From assembly GCA_903852495.1 (NCBI GenBank), contig CAINRC010000128.1, positions 1 through 64,000 on the forward strand: DNA of 64,000 nt, in the 5' to 3' direction. Under the pieces are notes generated by a model. That model saw nothing but the letters and a program-made list of their open reading frames with translations. It did no database searches and was not told the origin of the DNA. Shown in pieces: positions 1 through 6,391 of this stretch; positions within the stretch are counted from its first letter, which is position 1; each line of letters begins with the position of its first letter. Made by a program: the position numbers and the translations under genes. This DNA is from an uncultured Geobacteraceae bacterium. GTDB taxonomy: Bacteria > Desulfobacterota > Desulfuromonadia > Geobacterales > Pseudopelobacteraceae.

Positions 1-198
1 ACCGATTCTTCGAGTTTGGCAGAAGTAGTTGACCGTATCCTTGACAAAGGTATCGTGATTGATGCCTGGGTGAAAGTATCTCTGGTTGGTATCGAGTTGC
101 TTTCCATCGAAGCACGAGTCGTTATTGCTTCTGTCGAAACATACCTCAAGTATGCCGAAGCAATTGGCCTGACAGCCAGTGCAGCAGCTCCGGCCTGA
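1..198 (+). CDS. gvpA: Gas vesicle structural protein GvpA (5' end outside window)
   Basis: This is the major gas-vesicle shell protein, a small hydrophobic subunit that assembles into the ribbed wall of gas-filled flotation organelles. The reading frame is open from base 1 and the 65 visible residues (from [10 protein letters not shown] to ASAAAPA) are identical to residues 8-72 of the complete copy at 612-830, so about seven codons are missing upstream. The core [20 protein letters not shown] and [21 protein letters not shown] segments are the GvpA signature. It is followed by a small coiled-coil gene and the second gvpA. A short hairpin (221-251) lies after the stop but lacks a T-run and may only modulate readthrough. 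Confidence 0.95.
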   Translation, partial: TDSSSLAEVVDRILDKGIVIDAWVKVSLVGIELLSIEARVVIASVETYLKYAEAIGLTASAAAPA

Positions 199-290
199 TT
201 TTCTGAAAGAGTGATATCCAAAAGGCGGTTCTTGTAGAAAGCCCCGCCTTTATTAACTCTTCACCAGAACAAAGCGAGGTGACAACAATC

Positions 291-581
291 ATGGGAAATT
301 TAACAGATGACATGACGCGGTTACGCAGGGAAGTCGATAATCTGCGGAGTGATCGCGGTGCGCTGATGCAAGAACTGGCGCACGGAGCAAAGGACCTGGC
401 CTCTACTGTTTCAGCCATGCAGGCTGAGTTTGCCGCTGCCCACAAAGCAATGGCCAAGAAAGACGGTAAAGCACGGGCAACATTTATTTCACGGCTTAAT
501 AAACAGGTTGGACGGATGAGAAAAGAGAACGCCTCGGATCTCGCGGGCGCAGCCCGGGCATGGTCAGGTAAGGCGAAGTAA
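291..581 (+). CDS. Small coiled-coil protein of the gas-vesicle cluster
   Basis: This 96-residue, charged, predicted helical protein starts MGNLTDDMTRLRREVDNL and ends basic (ARAWSGKAK). I do not recognise a named Gvp family. The heptad-like N-terminal half (about residues 5-60) suggests a coiled coil. The start at 291 is chosen because a GAGGTGA ribosome-binding site ends about 8 bases upstream; an in-frame GTG at 279 overlaps that site and is less likely. It lies between two gvpA copies on the same strand, 92 bases after the first and 30 before the second, so a role in vesicle assembly, or as a minor or adaptor protein, is inferred from context only. Confidence 0.75.
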   Translation: MGNLTDDMTRLRREVDNLRSDRGALMQELAHGAKDLASTVSAMQAEFAAAHKAMAKKDGKARATFISRLNKQVGRMRKENASDLAGAARAWSGKAK

Positions 582-611
582 ACAGACTAACCACTAAAAA
601 GGAGAAACGTC

Positions 612-830
612 ATGGCAAAAGTACAAAAATCAACCGATTCTTCGAGCTTGGCAGAAGTTGTCGATCGTATCCTTGACAAAGGTATCGTAATTGATGCCTG
701 GGTGAAAGTATCCCTGGTTGGTATTGAGCTTCTTTCCATCGAAGCACGTGTTGTTATCGCTTCGGTTGAAACCTACCTCAAATATGCAGAAGCAATTGGC
801 CTTACCGCCAGCGCAGCTGCTCCAGCCTGA
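612..830 (+). CDS. gvpA: Gas vesicle structural protein GvpA, second copy
   Basis: This is a complete 72-residue GvpA beginning [18 protein letters not shown] strong AAGGAG site precedes the ATG. The protein matches the upstream copy at every comparable residue, yet the two genes differ at 22 of 198 shared bases, all silent, which points to purifying selection rather than a fresh duplication. It is the last gene of the cluster and runs into a strong terminator at 853-885. Length and sequence are typical of bacterial GvpA/GvpB shell proteins. Confidence 0.96.
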   Translation: MAKVQKSTDSSSLAEVVDRILDKGIVIDAWVKVSLVGIELLSIEARVVIASVETYLKYAEAIGLTASAAAPA

Positions 831-852
831 AACTGATCAAAGGCTGCATAAA

Positions 853-885
853 AAAAACGCCGGACCGAAAGGTCTGGCGTTTTTT
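853..885. terminator. Bidirectional rho-independent terminator
   Basis: A GC-rich stem (AAACGCCGGACC paired with GGTCTGGCGTTT, one G-T pair) closes a GAAA tetraloop at 867-870. A T-run follows on the plus strand and an A-run precedes it, so it can end both the gvp transcript (plus) and the HU gene transcript (minus). Confidence 0.9.
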
Positions 886-910
886 ATTTGTAGCGTGTGA
901 AAGTGAGCTG

Positions 911-1177
911 TTACAGGTTTTTGAGGTTTTTACCGGCGGAAAACTTGCCGCTTTTTGATGCGGCAATGTTCAGTACGGCACCGGTCTGCGGATTGCGTCC
1001 CTTGCGGGCGGCACGCTGGGCAACATCAAAGGTGCCGAATCCCGGAAACGTAATCTTGTCGCCGGCTTTCAGCAAATCCGTTGTTACCTTCAAAAATGCA
1101 TCGACAGTTTCAGCTGCAACACTTTTCGGGACATCCAGTTCCTCTGCAACTTTTGCTACGAAATCGGCTTTTGTCAT
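911..1177 (-). CDS. HU/IHF-family DNA-binding protein
   Basis: An 88-residue histone-like protein that binds and bends DNA as a dimer in the nucleoid. The N-terminal helical dimerisation part starts MTKADFVAKVAEELDVPKS. The family signature GFGTFDVAQRAARKGRNPQT lies near residues 47-66, with the conserved R-NP-TG tip of the DNA-binding arm. Length matches HU (about 90). A GGAG site lies just before the ATG. It is a single gene convergent with gvpA, sharing the terminator at 853-885. HU versus IHF subunit cannot be decided here. Confidence 0.94.
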   Translation of the reverse strand: MTKADFVAKVAEELDVPKSVAAETVDAFLKVTTDLLKAGDKITFPGFGTFDVAQRAARKGRNPQTGAVLNIAASKSGKFSAGKNLKNL

Positions 1178-1308
1178 GATTTTCTCCTTGGTGTTTGATG
1201 CTGTATGGATGGCGTTATATCCTCATCTCGCTCGGATTACCAGTACAAGATTCGGACAACACCAATAAAGTGGAAGAATATGCCAAGAGGCAGCATTCCC
1301 CCCGCCGG

Positions 1309-1635
1309 TCAGAAGCGTATTATCAGCACATTCGGGGCTACTTTTTTAAACTCGTCTCTGCTGAGCAGGCCGTCTTTATTGCTGTCCATGGCGTCGAACA
1401 GACGATCCCGCATTTCTGCGTCGTTCAGGCTGGCTGAATCCTTGAACCCCGGAAAAAGTTGAATCACCTTCTCCCTGTCGATCGGATGCATGGTGCTTTC
1501 CCTGAACTCCTGCTTGCTCAGCGACCCGTCACCGTTCCTGTCAAGAGTGTCGAACAACCTGTCATGCTGGTCACTGGCTACAGCTGGAACCGTTAATAGA
1601 ATCAGAAAAAAAAGTGCTGCCAGAATCGTACGCAT
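1309..1635 (-). CDS. Exported EF-hand calcium-binding protein
   Basis: This 108-residue protein has an N-terminal signal peptide (MRTILAALFFLILLTVPAVA, then SDQ) and two canonical EF-hand loops, DRNGDGSLSKQE and DSNKDGLLSRDE, each with acidic or Asn/Ser ligands at positions 1, 3, 5 and Glu at 12. It is probably periplasmic and binds calcium. The start at 1635 is preferred because AAGGAG sits 7-8 bases upstream and the signal peptide begins there; the frame extends 25 codons further upstream without a site. It stands alone, divergent from the topoisomerase gene. Confidence 0.85.
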   Translation of the reverse strand: MRTILAALFFLILLTVPAVASDQHDRLFDTLDRNGDGSLSKQEFRESTMHPIDREKVIQLFPGFKDSASLNDAEMRDRLFDAMDSNKDGLLSRDEFKKVAPNVLIIRF

Positions 1636-1829
1636 TAAATACTCCTTTTGGTTCAGGGCAATCCATAGTATTAAACATCTTGAAGAGATGATCCGCTGGG
1701 ACCAAATCATGAATTCCCACGGCAGGCCCTAAACTGTCACAGGTGTGGCTTTCCGGTCAAGCAGGAATTGACTCTTTCCCGTTACGATCATCCGCTATAA
1801 CGGCACATAATAAGTTGTCAAAGAGATTT

Positions 1830-3677
1830 ATGCTCATAATCGTCGAATCGCCTACCAAGGCTAAAAAAATTCAGTCCCTTATCAAAGTAAAGGCCATGTC
1901 AACAGTTGGGCATTTCAAAGACCTGCCTGAAGCTTCTATCGGCGTTGATCTCGCCACCTACGAGCCGACCTTTGTGTACCATGAAAAGAAAGCACATCTG
2001 CCCAAAGAGCTGCGCTCGGCGGCACGGGGTGAAACCGTTATGCTCGCTGGTGACCCGGATCGCGAAGGGTATGCCATCAGCTGCCACATTTATGAAGAAG
2101 TAAAGGAGGTTGCCAAGGAATGTCTCCGCATGGAGATTTATGAAGTGACCGAAAAGGGGCTGAAGGAATCGCTTGCCAGGGCGGTACCGTTCGAAAACAC
2201 CAACAGCGGCCTCTACAACGCGTTTCTTGGCCGGCGGATCGGTGACCGTCTGGTCGGCTACATTCTCTCCCCGATTGCCAGCAAAACGCTGCGCAGCAGC
2301 TACAGCGTCGGCCGGGTGCAGTCACCTGCGGTCCGACTGGTCGTTGACCGTGAGCGGGAGATCAGGAATTTCACTTCAACACCGTACTGGATGCTGGATA
2401 TCCAGTTGGACAAGGATGGCACAACCTTCCTGGCGCGCCACATGGCCGGTAAATTTTTACAAAAGTCCGACGCCCAGTTGATCATCGACGCTATCAAGGC
2501 AGAAACCGAAGCCCTGGCTGAGAAGGTCGAGAAAAAAGAGGTCAAGCAGTCTGCCAAGCCGCCGTTCACGACGGTTGACCTGCAAGCGGCTGCGGCCGCC
2601 CGCCTGAAGTTCACACCGGAACAGACCATGAAACTGGCGCAGTCCCTGTTTGATCACGGCATAACGACCTATCACCGCACCGATTCCGTTCGGATGGACG
2701 ACGCTTTTGTCACAGAGATCCGCGAGTTTCTTGGCAAGAGCCTGGGCAGCAGTTATCTCCCGGCGAAACCGAACCAGCATATCTCAAAAAACTCACAAGC
2801 CGAGGCGCACGAGGGGATCCGCCCTACCCATATGCACTCGGTTGCCGACATTCCGGCCATAATCCGGAAAGAAGGTCTGACTCAAGATCATGCCAGACTG
2901 TACGAACTGATCTTCAAACGCGCAGTCGCCAGTCAGATGGCACCGGCCCGTTACGACTCGACAGTGATGATTTTTACCGTAGCGGGAGAACGGTTCAAGG
3001 CGGCCGGACGGGTATTGATCTTTGACGGTTTCCTCAAAGTATATGCGGAGGTTGACGAGGAAAAGGAAAAGAAGGGGGATGATGATAAGTTGCAGCTGCT
3101 CCCGCCGGTGGCTGTTGGTGAACTGGTCCCCAAACGCTCGGAAATCCTTGATGAGAAAAAAACCAAGCCGCCCGGCAGGTTTACGCTCGGCTCTCTGGTG
3201 AAAGAGCTGGAACGTCTTGAAATTGGTCGTCCATCCACCTATGCAGCTATCACCAAAAACATCATCGACCGGGGATACGTTGTGGAGGAAAAAGGGAAAG
3301 TGGTTCCCCTGCTTCCTGGCGAGAAACTGATCGACTACCTCAGGGAAACCCATGGCTGGGTGATCGATTATGAGTTGACCCGCAAGATGGAAGGGTTTCT
3401 GGATCTGGTTGTAGAGAACAAGGAAACGTGGCAGCGCTTTTGTAAAGGGGTGCACAACAAGATGGGCTTCGCTATTCCGCCGGTCCGGAACCCCGGTGGT
3501 GGACCGAGCGAGGGACAGCTCAAGTATGCCGCTGCTCTGGCGCTAAAAAGCAGTACTGTTATTCCGGAAGAGACGTTGAAGTCAGGCAAGCTGATGTCCC
3601 GATGGATCGAAGAAGCGGTCAACCGGAAGCATCCTGCGGAACAGGTGGCGAAAAAATCCGGGAAGACCAGAACATGA
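1830..3677 (+). CDS. Type IA DNA topoisomerase, short form without zinc fingers
   Basis: A 615-residue topoisomerase that relaxes negative supercoils through a tyrosine-DNA link. The TOPRIM domain starts at once (MLIIVESPTKAKKI, Glu6) and carries DPDREG at residues 75-80. The catalytic tyrosine is Tyr281 in TTYHRTDS. The protein ends soon after the core with a PSEGQLKYAAALAL segment and has no C-terminal Cys4 zinc fingers, whereas E. coli TopA has 865 residues. The residue after DPDREG is Tyr81, where TopA-like enzymes usually have Glu. The frame is open upstream to 1743, but the TOPRIM strand marks 1830 as the start. It is probably an accessory enzyme beside a full-length TopA elsewhere. Confidence 0.9.
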   Translation: MLIIVESPTKAKKIQSLIKVKAMSTVGHFKDLPEASIGVDLATYEPTFVYHEKKAHLPKELRSAARGETVMLAGDPDREGYAISCHIYEEVKEVAKECLRMEIYEVTEKGLKESLARAVPFENTNSGLYNAFLGRRIGDRLVGYILSPIASKTLRSSYSVGRVQSPAVRLVVDREREIRNFTSTPYWMLDIQLDKDGTTFLARHMAGKFLQKSDAQLIIDAIKAETEALAEKVEKKEVKQSAKPPFTTVDLQAAAAARLKFTPEQTMKLAQSLFDHGITTYHRTDSVRMDDAFVTEIREFLGKSLGSSYLPAKPNQHISKNSQAEAHEGIRPTHMHSVADIPAIIRKEGLTQDHARLYELIFKRAVASQMAPARYDSTVMIFTVAGERFKAAGRVLIFDGFLKVYAEVDEEKEKKGDDDKLQLLPPVAVGELVPKRSEILDEKKTKPPGRFTLGSLVKELERLEIGRPSTYAAITKNIIDRGYVVEEKGKVVPLLPGEKLIDYLRETHGWVIDYELTRKMEGFLDLVVENKETWQRFCKGVHNKMGFAIPPVRNPGGGPSEGQLKYAAALALKSSTVIPEETLKSGKLMSRWIEEAVNRKHPAEQVAKKSGKTRT

Positions 3678-3713
3678 TCGACAGCAAGATAACACGCTCA
3701 ACCGGGGAACTGT

Positions 3714-5069
3714 ATGAACAAACCTAAACTTCTGATTGTGAATAACATACCCGAAAACTGCGGGGAACTGTACCGGGCGCTCATTGATGAGTACGATATT
3801 TTCAACGCCGCCAGTGGCGACGAAGCCCTCATGAGTGCCAAATCCCTTGCGCCTGACCTGATCCTCACCGACGTGAAGATGCCGGAAATGGATGGCTATG
3901 AGCTCTGTGCTGCTCTCAAACAAAATTCCGTTACCATGAATATTCCGGTGATCTTCACTATTGCAAGAACGGATACGGAGAGCGAACTACGGGCCTTGGC
4001 TGCCGGTGCTATGGATTTCATCCACAAACCGTTTAACGCAGAGGTGGTGCGCACACGAGTCCGACATCAACTGGAACTGGTTCAGCACAGGAAGCGCCTG
4101 GAAGAACTCAACCGGCAGTTCGAGCAGAGTCTGGCCGACATAAAGCTGTCCCAAAGCCAGTTGGAAGTTTTATCAACAGCCATTGAGCAGAGCCCGACCT
4201 CTGTTGTCATCACCGGAGAGAATGCCATCATCCAGTATGTCAACCCACGTTTCTGCGCAGAATCCGGTTATTCCTTCGCTGAGGCAATCGGTGAAAACCC
4301 CCGGATGCTGAATTCCGGCTTAACTGAAGCTGCAACGTTTCAAGAGATGTGGGGTACTCTCCAGCGCGGCGAGCCATGGGTCGGCGAATTTATCAACCGC
4401 CGCAAAACCGGTGAAATCTACTGGGAGGAAGCCCATATTGCTCCGGTTAAAGATGCCGAAGGCACCACTACCCACTACGTAGCCGTGAAACTTGACATTT
4501 CGGAACGCAAAGAGACCCAGCGGCGACTCGCCTATATGGCGCATCACGATGCCCTGACCGATCTGCCTAACCGTACGCTGTTTTTTGACCTCTTCGCGCA
4601 GGGCCTGTCACTGGCCAAAAGGAACCAGACCCGGCTGGCCCTGATGTATATCGACCTCGACAGATTCAAAGAGATCAATGACACCTTCGGCCATGCGGTC
4701 GGCGATCAGGTACTGCTGGAAGCCGCTGCACGCATGTCCGGCTGTGTTCGTGATTCCGACAGTGTGGGCCGGGTTGGAGGTGATGAGTTTCTGGTATTGT
4801 TGCAGGAAGTCGGCAGCGAGGATGCTGCGGTTATGGTAGGCGATAAAATTCGTACTTCTCTGAATCAGCCATTTATTATTGGCGACACGACGCTCTCCAT
4901 TTCAGCGAGTATCGGCATTGCTCTTTATCCGGAACAGGGGTGCGATGTAAACAAACTGGCTCGTAATGCCGACATTGCCATGTATCACGTAAAAGAGCAC
5001 GGCCGGAACAAAGTATGTGTCTTCACTGAAAGCATGATAGAAGCCGCCTCAGGTTTCACCATTCTTTAA
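3714..5069 (+). CDS. REC-PAS-GGDEF protein, putative diguanylate cyclase
   Basis: A 451-residue cytoplasmic signalling protein. Residues 1-120 form a receiver domain with phospho-acceptor Asp53 (DLILTDVKMPEMDG) and Lys in FIHKPF. A short coiled coil follows (about 125-150), then a PAS domain (about 150-265) and a GGDEF domain (about 285-445). The GGDEF signature is intact at 355-359, and RDSD at 346-349 is a correctly spaced RxxD inhibitory site, so c-di-GMP synthesis with product feedback is expected. The receiver has Asn10-Asn11 where the Mg-binding acidic pair normally lies, so phosphorylation may be weak or absent. It starts 36 bases after the topoisomerase gene. No cognate kinase is adjacent. 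Confidence 0.92.
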   Translation: MNKPKLLIVNNIPENCGELYRALIDEYDIFNAASGDEALMSAKSLAPDLILTDVKMPEMDGYELCAALKQNSVTMNIPVIFTIARTDTESELRALAAGAMDFIHKPFNAEVVRTRVRHQLELVQHRKRLEELNRQFEQSLADIKLSQSQLEVLSTAIEQSPTSVVITGENAIIQYVNPRFCAESGYSFAEAIGENPRMLNSGLTEAATFQEMWGTLQRGEPWVGEFINRRKTGEIYWEEAHIAPVKDAEGTTTHYVAVKLDISERKETQRRLAYMAHHDALTDLPNRTLFFDLFAQGLSLAKRNQTRLALMYIDLDRFKEINDTFGHAVGDQVLLEAAARMSGCVRDSDSVGRVGGDEFLVLLQEVGSEDAAVMVGDKIRTSLNQPFIIGDTTLSISASIGIALYPEQGCDVNKLARNADIAMYHVKEHGRNKVCVFTESMIEAASGFTIL

Positions 5070-5324
5070 ATCACCCCCCTGCCGCTGTAGCTGCAGAATG
5101 AAACTATAGGGCATACACCGTTCATACACCCCCGCAACAAATATACATATCCGTAACCTGCTGTATTTAATGCAAATAATTTCCTGCAGATGAAGATTAG
5201 TATCATTTCCATATACACCAGACCGGCCTGCCAAACACAACACCAATCTCCTGCCGCAATGCTAAAAAATATAATACCGAATAAAGTCGGAGAGTTACAT
5301 AGATATTGACTTTATAAACAGCAC

Positions 5325-5341
5325 TTGGCACCGGCTGTGCA
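5325..5341 (+). promoter_or_regulatory. Sigma-54 (-24/-12) promoter
   Basis: TTGGCACCGGCTGTGCA matches the RpoN consensus TGGCAC-N5-TTGCA, with the invariant GG (5327-5328) and GC (5339-5340) exactly 10 bases apart. It lies 56 bases before the small membrane-protein gene at 5397, so transcription would start near 5352. The rest of the 5070-5396 gap is AT-rich with no other gene seen; it has room for an enhancer-binding site but I could not identify one. Confidence 0.75.
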
Positions 5342-5396
5342 AAGTACTAAGGCAAAGGAAATTAAATTCAAACGCACGTAAAAATAGGAGGATGTC

Positions 5397-5624
5397 ATGA
5401 GAGCATTAGCGATGGTAATGGGAATTCTGGCTCCGGTATCAGCATTTGCAGCATCAGGAGCACGTGAAGACAGCAGCGGGATTTTTGTTTGGGTGTTTTT
5501 AGGATTTTGTGCACTGATCGTTGTAGCACAGGTAATCCCGGCAGTACTGCTGATGACTGGCATGGTAAAAGGTGTTGTCTCGGTAGTAAGAAACGAAACC
5601 GTAGCAGCAGCATCTAAAAACTAA
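5397..5624 (+). CDS. Small membrane protein under sigma-54 promoter
   Basis: A 75-residue protein with no family I recognise. It starts MRALAMVMGILAPVSAFAAS, which resembles a cleavable signal peptide. A single strong membrane segment follows (IFVWVFLGFCALIVVAQVIP, about residues 29-48), with a second hydrophobic part and a short basic-then-polar tail. A good AGGAGG site precedes the ATG. The sigma-54 promoter at 5325-5341 and the terminator at 5655-5685 make it a self-contained single-gene unit. Function is unknown; the regulation suggests a stress, nutrient or envelope response. Confidence 0.75.
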   Translation: MRALAMVMGILAPVSAFAASGAREDSSGIFVWVFLGFCALIVVAQVIPAVLLMTGMVKGVVSVVRNETVAAASKN

Positions 5625-5654
5625 AACAGGAGAATACATGGAAAGCAGAGGCTA

Positions 5655-5685
5655 AAAGGCCACCTTACGGGGTGGCCTTTCTCTT
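5655..5685 (+). terminator. Rho-independent terminator
   Basis: A perfect 10-bp stem, AAAGGCCACC with GGTGGCCTTT, closes a 6-base loop and is followed by T-rich sequence. It ends the transcript of the small membrane protein. Confidence 0.85.
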
Positions 5686-5725
5686 TGTTGCTGTTTGTTT
5701 TCTGTTCCCTGCAGTGTAAAAAAGA

Positions 5726-5809
5726 GAGGCTCTTGCAAAAGTCCAAAAAAGTCCCCTCCCCCCTGGCGGGGGAGGGGAAACCAAATTCAAGGATTTTTGC
5801 AAGAGCCTC
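5726..5809. repeat. Palindromic repeat, family A, copy 1
   Basis: An 84-bp element whose ends are inverted repeats (GAGGCTCTTGCAAAAGTCC at the left, GGATTTTTGCAAGAGCCTC at the right), enclosing a second hairpin of CCCTCCCCC/GGGGGAGGGG type. A second copy lies at 19798-19877 with the same ends and a similar GGGAGGGG core. It has no coding capacity and resembles REP/MITE-like extragenic elements. Confidence 0.85.
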
Positions 5810-5864
5810 AAGAGTAAATAAAAACATGACCGCTAACAACTGACAGGGGAACTCGCTGCATTCG

Positions 5865-5999
5865 TCATCGGTAAACCAGCTTTCTGTTACCTATATCAAG
5901 AACCAGTATTGAAATGATTCCGTCCTGAATGTCACATATTATGCGGTAAAATCACCTACTCGATATTTCCAGTAGTCACCCAGGGGGCCGAAAAGAGCC
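5865..5999 (-). pseudogene. Remnant of RelE/ParE-family toxin (C-terminal part, frameshifted)
   Basis: On the minus strand, one frame reads LFGPLGDYWKYRVGD and, after a two-base shift near 5947-5953, another reads YRIICDIQDGIISILVLDIG and then NRKLVYR and a stop at 5865. Together these reconstruct the conserved C-terminal half of RelE-family mRNA interferases (GDYW-YRVGDYRI...V..IG.R..VYR). The N-terminal half is missing and the frameshift would prevent expression of the active end. It directly follows an antitoxin remnant. The assignment rests on motif recognition; no intact toxin is present. Confidence 0.75.
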
Positions 6000-6042
6000 T
6001 CCCCGATTGATCGGGGGTTTTCCAGCGGGGCGATGCCTGGCA

Positions 6043-6117
6043 ACTGATATGCTGTTTGTTGGCAATGGCGGTTAATTCTTTTTCCATGGCAGGATCATTT
6101 ATTTTGATTGCGAGCAC
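6043..6117 (-). pseudogene. Remnant of the partner antitoxin (N-terminal part)
   Basis: A GTG at 6117, preceded by an AAGGAG site about 7 bases upstream, opens a frame reading MLAIKINDPAMEKELTAIAN then KQHIS. This resembles the ribbon-helix-helix N-terminus of small antitoxins paired with RelE toxins. After the serine the frame turns into unrelated sequence and stops at 5956, so the antitoxin C-terminus and toxin N-terminus appear to have been deleted together. The region 6130-6320 upstream shows no other recognisable gene. Confidence 0.6.
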
Positions 6118-6323
6118 TTGTGGTCTCCTTCCCTTGATTGTGCCAATACACTCAATATTCCTTTTCACTGCATCACAAATATCATGAGAAAAATGGAAAT
6201 GAAAATGCGAAATACAGCCACCACACGAATTCATGGGAGCCTGATTTGTAGGACGTACGTAAAAGCCCCTTATTGAAAGCATTCAGCTCTACGGCACGCC
6301 GCTGACAACAAGCCACAAGTAGC

Positions 6324-6369
6324 GCATAAAAGAACCCGCTCTGGATAACCGGAGCGGGTTCTTTTATGC
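6324..6369 (-). terminator. Rho-independent terminator of acnB
   Basis: A perfect 18-bp inverted repeat (GCATAAAAGAACCCGCTC and its complement) surrounds a 10-base loop, with T-rich flanks on both strands. It lies 23 bases after the acnB stop codon. Confidence 0.9.
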
Positions 6370-6391
6370 AGCAGATGTTTCCGAGTGCAGC

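Noticed and set aside
6130-6282. Upstream extension of the minus-strand frame ending at 5956 as a 108-residue protein
   Set aside because: The part before the GTG at 6117 has no ribosome-binding site and no family look; the antitoxin remnant starts at 6117.
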